A DNA stretch of 6,581 bases from Bacillota bacterium. Its GTDB lineage: Bacteria; Bacillota; Dethiobacteria; Dethiobacterales; Dethiobacteraceae. The stretch is taken from NCBI GenBank assembly GCA_012841735.1, contig DUUE01000356.1, positions 1-6,581 of the forward strand, given 5' to 3'. Below, in pieces: positions 1 through 6,029 of the stretch. The first letter of the stretch is position 1. The number at the start of each line of letters is the position of its first letter. The position numbers were made by a program, and so were the translations under genes. The notes beneath the pieces were generated by a model. The model was not told the origin of the DNA. It did not search any database and was given only the letters and a program-made list of their open reading frames with translations.

Positions 1-1
1 G

Positions 2-298
2 ATGGTAACAAAGTATGCGCCTACCAGCCCGGGTGCCGTGCCGGGCAGGGACTATTCCGGCGATCCCAACCTTACTGCCAGCGGGGAAAAATTGATTCCG
101 GGAAAAACGGCGGCCGCCGGCGAAAATATACCTTTCGGCACAGAAATCTATGTGGAGGGACAGGGCTGGTATACTGTGCAGGACCGCGGCGGCAATATCG
201 GCCCCAATGATATTGACCTTGCCTGCAGTTCGCAGGAAGAAGCCATTGCCTTCGGGCAAAAAAAACTGCTTGTCGTTTTTAAGCCACCGGACGACTGA
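2..298 (+). CDS. 3D domain-containing protein, C-terminal part (5' end outside window)
   Basis: This is the last 98 or so residues of a protein ending in a 3D domain, the double-psi beta-barrel fold named for three conserved aspartates and shared with MltA-type lytic transglycosylases and the YocH/YuiC/Sps proteins of Gram-positive bacteria. Such proteins act outside the cell on peptidoglycan. Visible hallmarks, numbered from the first in-window Met, are the GDPNLTASG segment (residues 20-28), the IPFGTEIYVEG strand (43-53), and VQDRGG followed by NDIDLAC (59-75), which carry D61, D70 and D72. The first Met is at the very edge and falls where the domain itself begins, with no signal peptide or ribosome binding site visible. 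The gene therefore almost certainly starts upstream and may carry a secretion signal and other wall-binding domains. It stops at TGA 296-298, just before a strong terminator. The family call is firm; enzymatic activity is inferred only. Confidence 0.82.
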   Translation: MVTKYAPTSPGAVPGRDYSGDPNLTASGEKLIPGKTAAAGENIPFGTEIYVEGQGWYTVQDRGGNIGPNDIDLACSSQEEAIAFGQKKLLVVFKPPDD

Positions 299-315
299 CA
301 AGTGCCGTAGACAGT

Positions 316-350
316 AAAACTGCCCCCTTGCGGGGGCAGTTTTCCGTTTT
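316..350. terminator. Bidirectional Rho-independent terminator between convergent genes
   Basis: A perfect 12-bp stem pairs 316-327 (AAAACTGCCCCC) with 332-343 (GGGGGCAGTTTT) around a TTGC loop. The stem is flanked by A residues on the left and T residues on the right, so it can end transcripts from both sides: the 3D-domain gene on the plus strand and the symporter gene on the minus strand, whose stop codon lies only a few bases away. Confidence 0.9.
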
Positions 351-351
351 G

Positions 352-1818
352 CTATTTGGCAACCTGGGCGTGTCTGGCATCCACTTCGGCCTGAATCTGG
401 TTCAGTCTGTCCCTGGTCAGGCGGTAGGCTACAAGCAGGATGATGCCGCCGAGACCGGCAATAACGCCCGGGATCATCAGGTTGATGTTCATAATGGCAC
501 TTTTTACTGCTGCTGTGGCCTGGGCAGGGTCAATATTGGCATCATAATTGGCTGCGCCCAGAACCAGCGGGATCAGCAGGCTTCTAAAAAAGACGGCGCA
601 TTTCAGCGGCAGGGTCATCATGCCCATGACAAAGGGAGCGGCATTTTCCCCTGTTTTCCATTCACCGTAAATGGCGGCATCAGAATACATGGCAACATAG
701 GTGGAAGCCGTTACCCCCAGGAAGAGACGTCCGGCTACGGCAAAGACCATAAATAATACTACCGATGTCAGCCCCAGATATGTGCCGATTACCATGAAGA
801 CAGCGCAGATGATGGAGAAAACAATGGAGGCATTGCGCGTAGACAGCGCTTTTGACAGGTGCGCGGCAAAATATGAACCTACCAAAGCGGCAATGCCGCC
901 CAGCAGCAGATAGTTCTTAACACCGCCCGGATTAAGCGCAATATACTTGAAGTAGTATGATGCAGCGGACAGGACGGTAAAGTAGGCAACATACCGGCAG
1001 AAATCCGCCAGGACGAGGAACATGAGCGGCGGGTTTTGGAACAGGTTGCGCAGCATACCTTTCACTGATACCGGTTCGGCAGCTGCTTCTGCATCTTCGC
1101 CAGTGGGCTCATAGCCGTCAGTAATCTTAAAGACAGTCCAGTAACCGATTAACATCAGCATGGCCATGGTGCCGGCCACCAGGGTATAACCAAGAACCTC
1201 GTTGCCCGTGACGCGCGCGTACCAGATGGCAAGCGGGGGTCCTACATAGGAGAAGCAAATACCGGCCACAGCTGTCCAGAAGCCGCGGCGGGAAGCCAAA
1301 AGGGCCCTTTCATCGGCATTATTGGCCAGGACAGCAATGAGGGAAACATTGCCGACCCAGGCAATATTCCAGATAATATGACTGAGAATAAAGCCGATAC
1401 AGACAATGATGGCTGCCATGGTTTCCGACGGGCCAAACTTGGTGTAGTTGATCATATAGAAAATAACGACAGCCGGCGGGGCAATGAGCATCCAGGAGCG
1501 GTTGCGCCCCCATTTCAGCGGTTTAATTCCGGAAATAATGGCTCCGTAGAAAGGCGACAGGACTAAGTCAACAATACTGGTGACAGAACCAATAATGGCG
1601 ACAGTAGGAATGGAGAATTTGGCAACGTCAGTGAGGAAAATCATGAAAAATACCAGTTCTACGTTTGACATCATGGAAAAACCTAAGTCCCCGACGCCAT
1701 AGAATGTCTTGATCGCAAAACTTAACGGTTTCTTTGCAACCACAGTCTTATTATTCAGATCTTCACCAATGCAGCCGATAAGTCCTAATCCTGATAAACA
1801 CCTCCTCGCCACAAGCAT
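352..1818 (-). CDS. GPH-family (MelB/XylP-like) sugar:cation symporter, MFS superfamily
   Basis: This is an inner-membrane transporter of about 460-488 residues with roughly 12 hydrophobic segments, belonging to the glycoside-pentoside-hexuronide:cation symporter family (MFS_2). Numbered from the ATG at 1818, it shows the family N-terminal signature YGVGDLG (40-46), the helix II-III segment with D84, P89 and G92 (SIVDLVLSPFYG), the loop WGRNRSW (103-109), and the C-terminal signature DAAIYGEWKTGENAAPF (380-396) followed by K406. Members import sugars or glycosides with Na+ or H+; the substrate here cannot be told because no sugar enzyme lies nearby. The start is uncertain. ATG 1818 (or TTG 1821 just before it) gives about 28 extra residues before the family N-terminus and has no ribosome binding site. 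A perfect AGGAGG at 1801-1806 is not followed by an in-frame ATG, GTG or TTG at the right distance. GTG 1743 or CTG 1758 would fit the usual family length better. Confidence 0.85.
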   Translation of the reverse strand: MLVARRCLSGLGLIGCIGEDLNNKTVVAKKPLSFAIKTFYGVGDLGFSMMSNVELVFFMIFLTDVAKFSIPTVAIIGSVTSIVDLVLSPFYGAIISGIKPLKWGRNRSWMLIAPPAVVIFYMINYTKFGPSETMAAIIVCIGFILSHIIWNIAWVGNVSLIAVLANNADERALLASRRGFWTAVAGICFSYVGPPLAIWYARVTGNEVLGYTLVAGTMAMLMLIGYWTVFKITDGYEPTGEDAEAAAEPVSVKGMLRNLFQNPPLMFLVLADFCRYVAYFTVLSAASYYFKYIALNPGGVKNYLLLGGIAALVGSYFAAHLSKALSTRNASIVFSIICAVFMVIGTYLGLTSVVLFMVFAVAGRLFLGVTASTYVAMYSDAAIYGEWKTGENAAPFVMGMMTLPLKCAVFFRSLLIPLVLGAANYDANIDPAQATAAVKSAIMNINLMIPGVIAGLGGIILLVAYRLTRDRLNQIQAEVDARHAQVAK

Positions 1819-1866
1819 CAAAGCTGCTGGAAGGTAAAAACTGTGTGTCTTGGTACGAACATTAAT

Positions 1867-1891
1867 TATTATTATACGTTGTATAATAATA
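1867..1891. promoter_or_regulatory. 25-bp perfect palindrome, probable operator of the symporter gene
   Basis: Arms of 11 bp, TATTATTATAC (1867-1877) and GTATAATAATA (1881-1891), are exact inverted repeats around a GTT centre. The site lies immediately downstream of, and touches, the predicted -10 of the symporter promoter, so it covers about +1 to +18 of the transcript. That is the usual place for a repressor operator. The regulator is not encoded in the window. The AT-only outer arms could also be read as -10-like TATAAT motifs on both strands. Confidence 0.55.
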
Positions 1892-1920
1892 TGTTAGTAG
1901 ATGTCTGATATGCTTGTCAA
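1891..1920 (-). promoter_or_regulatory. Predicted sigma-A-type promoter for the symporter gene
   Basis: On the minus strand there is a consensus -35 TTGACA (1920-1915), an 18-bp spacer and a weaker -10 TAACAT (1896-1891). Transcription would begin near 1884, inside the palindrome described separately, leaving a leader of about 65 bases before ATG 1818. A consensus TATAAT at 1876-1871 is also present but has no fitting -35. Confidence 0.5.
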
Positions 1921-1951
1921 TAGGCAATTTTCCCACTTTTCAGTTAAGATT

Positions 1952-1982
1952 CTGCCTGATTGCGGCAGTTTTTGCGTTTTTT
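1952..1982 (+). terminator. Terminator-like hairpin with T-tract on the plus strand
   Basis: CTGCC (1952-1956) pairs with GGCAG (1964-1968) around a 7-base loop and is followed by TTTTTGCGTTTTTT. The T-tract is on the plus strand, so it would stop plus-strand transcripts and not the minus-strand ABC operon that ends at 2000. A second short hairpin (CCGCC 1983-1987 with GGCGG 1995-1999) directly follows the operon stop codon but is trailed by A residues on the minus strand. No convincing terminator for the ABC operon was found. Confidence 0.4.
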
Positions 1983-1999
1983 CCGCCTCTTCCGGGCGG

Positions 2000-2818
2000 T
2001 TATACTTTGCCAAAGCGGGCTCCCGCCAGGATCCGGCGGTCAATTTGTTCCGCCGTGTTCCTGTCTTTGGCCATGAGATAGAGGACAATGGTAGCCTCAT
2101 ATTCGGGGAAATAGCGACAATATACCCGGCCAAAAAACTCCTGCGGCAGGTAATCTTCACCGTCTTTTGCAGGCGCCCGGGGCAGTCCGTATTGCAGGTA
2201 GCCGGGCTGCCTGCCGCGGCAGCGGTGGACAGGACTGTTGGTCGTGATTACTGCATCAACACGGTGCCAGCCGTTCCTTTCGGCATAAAAGACATCCTCT
2301 GCCACGGAAACTATTTCGTATTCGAACACCACCCGGGACGGAGGCAGGCCGATGGAGGGCATCACCAGGTATTGCTGGTCAAAACGGGCCACTTTCCCGA
2401 TCTGTTCAGGCCGCAGCCTGCCTTCCGGCGTAAAAAAGAAATCTTTGCTGTTGACCGCATAGGCACCGTAAAAAGCGGAAAATGTCGCCGCCCGGGTATC
2501 AAAATAAGCTGCACTTTTGCCGCCCCGGACAAACCCGCCAAAATAGTAAATTATACTGAGCTCAAGCCCTTCCTCCCCGCCCGCAAAGCGGGCAAAGCTT
2601 TCTTTGGCATTAAAATAAAGGGCAAAGGGGTAAAATGCTTCCTTTTCCACCTTCCCCCCGGGTATGCGCAGGGGGATGTCACGGAAAAGTCCCGTCCGGT
2701 GGTAGTATCTGCTCACAGGAAACATCACTGCATAACTGCGCAGCGGGTAAAAACCCAGCCAATAGACTGCTGCTGTTGTGAGGACTACGGCAACAATCAG
2801 GATACGGAGTTTTTTCAC
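2000..2818 (-). CDS. Unrecognised membrane-anchored extracytoplasmic protein, third gene of the ABC exporter operon
   Basis: I do not recognise this 272-residue protein. Residues 1-4 are MKKL, then a single hydrophobic stretch (about 5-23) forms an uncleaved signal anchor or signal peptide. There is no lipobox cysteine. The remaining 245 or so residues are soluble-looking and rich in aromatic residues, with only two cysteines (C200, C234) and no nucleotide-binding or catalytic motif that I can name, so an extracellular domain is likely. The start is GTG at 2818, preceded by AAGGCGG at 2833-2827 with 8-base spacing; an ATG at 2823 is out of frame and hits a stop at once. It lies 56 bases downstream of the permease gene on the same strand, so co-transcription is likely. 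By position it may be an accessory, immunity or substrate-sensing part of the exporter, but that is inference only. A long opposite-strand reading frame over the same bases is judged a shadow. Confidence 0.72.
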   Translation of the reverse strand: MKKLRILIVAVVLTTAAVYWLGFYPLRSYAVMFPVSRYYHRTGLFRDIPLRIPGGKVEKEAFYPFALYFNAKESFARFAGGEEGLELSIIYYFGGFVRGGKSAAYFDTRAATFSAFYGAYAVNSKDFFFTPEGRLRPEQIGKVARFDQQYLVMPSIGLPPSRVVFEYEIVSVAEDVFYAERNGWHRVDAVITTNSPVHRCRGRQPGYLQYGLPRAPAKDGEDYLPQEFFGRVYCRYFPEYEATIVLYLMAKDRNTAEQIDRRILAGARFGKV

Positions 2819-2874
2819 TGCATCAACCGCCTTTTCAACCTTTCTTCAGTGACAGGATGCGGTGCCGGTGTCTG

Positions 2875-3642
2875 TCAGTAGAGCATATCTTTTCTGCCGA
2901 AAACAAGCACTGTGAGCAGAAAAAATGCCAGGGCACACAAGGCAGGGAAGGCAAAAAAGTCACACAAGCCTGTTATCCCCGCCGCATAATCCGTCAGAAC
3001 CGGCACTGTGTTAAAGTATGAAGTAAGCAGGAACGGTCGAATTTCATCCGCAAGCAGCATGAGCATGCTGGCAGACATAAATATACCGGCGGCAATGCCC
3101 GTAACTGCCGCACTGCTGTTTATCAGCACGGCAAGAAACATAACCAGCTGGCTGAAAGCAAGCTGGGGCAGCGCCGCTGCCAGATACGAAAGAAAAGTGA
3201 TGGCAATGCCCTGGCCTGTGGTAAAGGCAACACCGCGCAGCATAAATTCGCCGCCCCAGCCGAAAAGCAGCGTTCCCACGGCATAACCGAGCAGCATGGC
3301 AAAAAGCAAAAGCCCCAGGATGACTGTCAACAGAAAAATGACTTTTGCCGTTATTACTTTGAAACGTGTTACAGGATGGAGCAGGGAAAGTGCCAACAGG
3401 CCTGCAGTATGCTCCTCTGTTACAATCTCTGCAACCAGAATCAGCAAAAAAAGCGGCAAAGCAAAAGAAACCAGCAGCCCGAACATGGTCAGGGGGTAGA
3501 CCTGTCCGTTAAGTGTCCTCATGTTGAGAAAAAGTGTCATTACCACCGGCAACAACTGTATCGTCGCCACCACCAGCAGGAAAAATGGCAGCTTTTTATT
3601 ATTTACCAGTTTCAGCCATTCGTTTTTCAGCAAACCGCTCAT
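2875..3642 (-). CDS. ABC-2 type transporter permease subunit
   Basis: This is a 255-residue polytopic membrane protein with about six hydrophobic helices (roughly 19-40, 50-72, 101-128, 146-174, 177-198 and 228-248). Between helices 2 and 3 is the stretch EIVTEEHTAGLLALSLLHPV (72-91) followed by R93 and K100. This Glu-rich coupling segment with Gly, Pro, Arg and Lys is typical of ABC-2/BcrB-like exporter permeases, where it contacts the ATPase. The N-terminal amphipathic MSGLLKNEWLKL is also typical. ATG at 3642 overlaps the ATPase stop as ATGA and has a strong GGGGAGG at 3656-3650 with 7-base spacing, so the two genes are translationally coupled. With the ATPase it probably forms a 2+2 exporter. 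The substrate is not determined: antimicrobial peptide, Na+ or another small molecule are all known for this family. Confidence 0.87.
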   Translation of the reverse strand: MSGLLKNEWLKLVNNKKLPFFLLVVATIQLLPVVMTLFLNMRTLNGQVYPLTMFGLLVSFALPLFLLILVAEIVTEEHTAGLLALSLLHPVTRFKVITAKVIFLLTVILGLLLFAMLLGYAVGTLLFGWGGEFMLRGVAFTTGQGIAITFLSYLAAALPQLAFSQLVMFLAVLINSSAAVTGIAAGIFMSASMLMLLADEIRPFLLTSYFNTVPVLTDYAAGITGLCDFFAFPALCALAFFLLTVLVFGRKDMLY

Positions 3643-4556
3643 ACTGATTCCTCCCCATATGTTCGTTCCATAAAAAAATCTTCCAGGGAGTTTTTTCTGG
3701 GCACAAGGTAGCGCACCGGGACATTGCCTTCAACCAACATTTTATTCAGCTCCACACTGCTTCCCAGCTCCAGGTCGACAATAAGCTTGCCCGCTTCCAG
3801 CCTTCTTTTTCTGACAAAAGGCACATTTTCAAGTGCCAGGTAGGCTTTGTCAGGCTGTTCTGTATATATTTCCACTGTTTCCGTGTCGCAGGCCAGCAGT
3901 TCTTCTATCTTTCCCGCAAGCAGCAGCCTGCCGCTTTTAATAATAGCGATTTTGTCACAAACCTGCTCCACCTCATGCAGCAGGTGGCTGGTAATAAAAA
4001 AGGCAATCCCCCGGCGCCGCAGCCTGTCAATCAGTGCCCGCATTTCAATTATCCCCTGTGGGTCCAGGCCGTTCATGGGCTCATCAAGAAAAACCAATTC
4101 CGGGTCATTCACCAGGGCACGTGCTATCCCCAGCCGCTGCTTCATGCCGAGGGAATAGGCGCCTGTTTTGGTATGTGCATGCCCGGCCATTCCGGTCAGT
4201 GCCAGTACTTCATCAATCCGCTCTCCGGGCACTTCGGGGTGCAGGTTCCTGACCAGCTGCAGGTTCTGCCGTCCGGTTAAATTCGGAAAGAATTTCGGGG
4301 TCTCCACCACCGCTCCCACCCGGGCAATGGCACGGGTAAAAGCACCCCGCACCGGATGGCCGCAAATCCGGATTTCACCCCCATCCGGGCGGACAAGGCC
4401 CAGAATAATACGGATTAAAGTTGTTTTTCCTGCCCCGTTGGGGCCGAGAAAGCCAAAAACTTCTCCCCGGGCTACCTGCAAAGTTATTTGCCGCAGGACT
4501 TGTTTGCTGCCGAATTTTTTGCTTATTTGTTTCACTTCCAGAACAGGACTTCCCAT
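3639..4556 (-). CDS. ABC transporter ATP-binding protein, BcrA/NatA-type exporter
   Basis: This 305-residue cytoplasmic ATPase drives the adjacent ABC-2 permease. Motifs in order are Walker A GPNGAGKTT (38-46), a Q-loop position occupied by glutamate in VVETPKFFPNLTG (83-95, E85), the signature YSLGMKQRLGIARAL (134-148), Walker B LVFLDEP (154-160), the D-loop NGLDP (162-166) and the switch histidine H191. The glutamate in place of the Q-loop glutamine and the SLGMKQRL signature are features of bacitracin (BcrA) and lantibiotic-immunity (LanF) type ATPases. The C-terminal 90 or so residues form an accessory domain. The frame stays open to an ATG at 4658, but ATG 4556 is preferred. It has AGGA at 4570-4567 and begins right before the ABC fold, whereas the upstream ATG has no ribosome binding site and lies ahead of a TATAAT box at 4643-4638. 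First gene of a three-gene operon. Confidence 0.92.
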   Translation of the reverse strand: MGSPVLEVKQISKKFGSKQVLRQITLQVARGEVFGFLGPNGAGKTTLIRIILGLVRPDGGEIRICGHPVRGAFTRAIARVGAVVETPKFFPNLTGRQNLQLVRNLHPEVPGERIDEVLALTGMAGHAHTKTGAYSLGMKQRLGIARALVNDPELVFLDEPMNGLDPQGIIEMRALIDRLRRRGIAFFITSHLLHEVEQVCDKIAIIKSGRLLLAGKIEELLACDTETVEIYTEQPDKAYLALENVPFVRKRRLEAGKLIVDLELGSSVELNKMLVEGNVPVRYLVPRKNSLEDFFMERTYGEESV

Positions 4557-4637
4557 TACAATACTTTCCTTTCCGCGCTTTAACAGCTGTTTATTATCAA
4601 TTCTGCACCTCTTTCTGCCTTCCTGCACAAAGAAGTG

Positions 4638-4643
4638 ATTATA
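4638..4643 (-). promoter_or_regulatory. Candidate -10 box for the ABC exporter operon
   Basis: A perfect TATAAT reads on the minus strand at 4643-4638, about 82 bases upstream of the preferred ATPase start. The -35 region (about 4661-4667) has no good match to TTGACA, so the promoter may be weak or need an activator. The supporting evidence is the -10 box alone. Confidence 0.35.
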
Positions 4644-4661
4644 ACGGGCCGGGAACACATT

Positions 4662-4691
4662 AATACATTATGAAGATGTACATCCTATAAA
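4662..4691 (+). promoter_or_regulatory. Candidate promoter of the flavodiiron gene, with a GATGTACATC palindrome in the spacer
   Basis: TATAAA at 4686-4691 is a reasonable -10, with a weak -35 AATACA at 4662-4667 (18-bp spacer). A perfect 10-bp palindrome, GATGTACATC, occupies 4675-4684, between the two elements. The predicted start near 4698 leaves a leader of about 50 bases. A second TATAAA at 4717-4722 has no fitting -35. Weakly supported. Confidence 0.3.
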
Positions 4692-4736
4692 GGAAACATG
4701 TTGCAATACAAAGAAATATAAAACAACAATAATCTC

Positions 4737-4743
4737 AAGGAGG
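4737..4743 (+). promoter_or_regulatory. Ribosome binding site deciding the flavodiiron start
   Basis: AAGGAGG lies one base upstream of ATG 4745 and seven bases upstream of the in-frame ATG 4751. Only the second spacing is workable, so translation most likely begins MPTEIKK rather than MEMPTEIKK. Confidence 0.75.
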
Positions 4744-4750
4744 GATGGAA

Positions 4751-5941
4751 ATGCCAACTGAAATTAAAAAAGATATTTTCTGGGTAGGCTGCGTAGACTG
4801 GAATATCCGCTATTTTCACGGCCCCATGTACACAACACACAGGGGAACAACTTACAACGCCTATCTCATTCAGGATGACGAACCTACGTTGATTGATACT
4901 GTATATACTCCTTTTTCCGGCCGGTTGTTGGACAATATCCGGGAAGTAATGGATCCGGCCAGTCTCAAATATGTGGTGGTCAACCACGTGGAGATTGACC
5001 ACTCCGGTGCATTGCCCGCGGTGATGGAAGCCGCGCCCCGGGCGACCATCATCTGCTCCCCCAAGGCTGCGCCCGCGCTGGACAAGCATTTTAACGGCAA
5101 GTGGAAAAAGAAGATTGTCAAAACCGGTGATACAGTTTCTATCGGCAGGCATACCCTTAGCTTTGTGGAAGCCCCCATGCTCCACTGGCCCGACAGTATG
5201 TTTACTTACATTCCGGAACAAAAACTGCTGCTGCCAAACGACGCCTTCGGTCTGCACCTTGCTTCTTCACACCGTTTTGACGATGAGGCGGACATGGCGG
5301 TCGTAATGCAGGAGGCACAGAAATATTATGCCAATATCCTGCTGCCTTTCAGTCCCCTGGTACTGAAAAAAATTGATGAAGTGGTGAAGATGGGAATTGA
5401 AATAGACATGATTGCTCCCAGCCACGGCATCATCTGGCGCAGCAATCCGGATAAAATTATAACCGCCTATCTTGACTGGGCCGGGGGAACAAAGCGCAAA
5501 AAGGCCGTCGTTGTCTACGATACAATGTGGGGCAGCACCGATAAAATGGCGTACGCCATAATTGATGGTTTGACGGAGAGCGGTATGGAAGTAAAAGCAT
5601 TTCGGATGTCTGTCAGTGACCGCAACGATGTGATTGCCGAAGTCATTGATTCCGAACTGGTGGTAATGGGCTCCCCTACCGTCAACCGTGAATTTATGCC
5701 TTCCCTCTCCGCCTTTCTGGATGACCTGACAGGCCTGAAACCGCGTGGAAAAAGGGCGGCTCTTTTTGGTTCCTCCGGTTGGAGCAGGGGCGCAACGGAC
5801 AAAATGGCGGCACGCGTCAAAGAAGCTGGTTTTACCCTTCTGGAGGAAATGATGGAGGTGTACTGGGTCCCCGGCCCAGAAGAGCTGGAGCAATGCCGTG
5901 CCTTCGGCAGAAAGCTGGGTGGCGGCTATACCGGAAATTAA
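4751..5941 (+). CDS. Class A flavodiiron protein (FprA/ROO type O2 and/or NO reductase)
   Basis: This 396-residue cytoplasmic enzyme reduces O2 to water and/or NO to N2O, protecting anaerobes. Numbering from Met 4751, the N-terminal metallo-beta-lactamase domain (about 1-245) starts with the family segment WNIRYFHGPMYTTHRGTTYNAYLI (17-40). It has all six diiron ligands expected from the family: H79, E81 and D83 in NHVEIDHSG, H145 (MLHWPDS), D164 (LPNDAFG) and H225 (PSHGIIW). The C-terminal flavodoxin domain (about 251-390) binds FMN through YDTMWGSTDKMA (256-267), with SPTVNREFMPS and FGSSGWSRGA forming the other flavin loops. There is no fused rubredoxin or flavin reductase domain, so a separate donor such as rubredoxin is needed. 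AAGGAGG at 4737-4743 sits 7 bases before ATG 4751 but only 1 base before ATG 4745, so the later start is chosen. It is a single-gene unit, divergent from the ABC operon and followed by its own terminator. Confidence 0.96.
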   Translation: MPTEIKKDIFWVGCVDWNIRYFHGPMYTTHRGTTYNAYLIQDDEPTLIDTVYTPFSGRLLDNIREVMDPASLKYVVVNHVEIDHSGALPAVMEAAPRATIICSPKAAPALDKHFNGKWKKKIVKTGDTVSIGRHTLSFVEAPMLHWPDSMFTYIPEQKLLLPNDAFGLHLASSHRFDDEADMAVVMQEAQKYYANILLPFSPLVLKKIDEVVKMGIEIDMIAPSHGIIWRSNPDKIITAYLDWAGGTKRKKAVVVYDTMWGSTDKMAYAIIDGLTESGMEVKAFRMSVSDRNDVIAEVIDSELVVMGSPTVNREFMPSLSAFLDDLTGLKPRGKRAALFGSSGWSRGATDKMAARVKEAGFTLLEEMMEVYWVPGPEELEQCRAFGRKLGGGYTGN

Positions 5942-5980
5942 AAAAAAGGCTGTAACGATAAGCGTTACGGCCTTTTTTTT
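5941..5980. terminator. Bidirectional Rho-independent terminator between flavodiiron and FmdB-like genes
   Basis: A 10-bp stem pairs 5948-5957 (GGCTGTAACG) with 5963-5972 (CGTTACGGCC), including one T-G wobble, around an ATAAG loop. An A7 tract lies on the left and a T8 tract on the right. It follows the flavodiiron stop codon directly, and read on the minus strand it can also end the FmdB-like transcript whose stop is at 6030. Confidence 0.92.
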
Positions 5981-5995
5981 ACAGCCTGCTGTTTT

Positions 5996-6010
5996 AACCC
6001 GTACCGGGTT
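5996..6010. repeat. Small perfect inverted repeat in the convergent intergenic region
   Basis: AACCCG (5996-6001) and CGGGTT (6005-6010) are exact inverted repeats around a TAC centre. No T-tract follows on either strand within a few bases, so it is not a terminator by itself. It may simply add structure to the 3' end of the FmdB-like transcript. Confidence 0.4.
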
Positions 6011-6029
6011 ACAGTTACAGTGCCGCTTT

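Noticed and set aside
328..756. Plus-strand 142-codon open frame at the 3' end of the symporter
   Set aside because: It begins inside the terminator stem and is antisense to the conserved GPH C-terminal motif.
1867..1891. AT-rich palindrome as an insertion-sequence end or attachment site
   Set aside because: No transposase or integrase, no second copy and no flanking direct repeats in the window. Its place at a promoter favours an operator.
1901..2881. Plus-strand 326-codon open frame opposite the third ABC-operon gene
   Set aside because: No ribosome binding site before its ATG, no recognisable domain or membrane topology, and it overlaps a minus-strand gene that has a signal anchor, a usable start and operon context. 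It also runs through the hairpin and T-tract at 1952-1982.
4168..4638. Plus-strand 156-codon open frame opposite the ABC ATPase
   Set aside because: Antisense to clear Walker and signature motifs, of low-complexity Ser/Arg/Pro-rich composition, and with no ribosome binding site.
4557..4658. N-terminal extension of the ABC ATPase to ATG 4658
   Set aside because: The extra 34 residues are not part of the ABC fold, the ATG lacks a ribosome binding site, and a TATAAT box lies inside the extension. ATG 4556 fits the family start.
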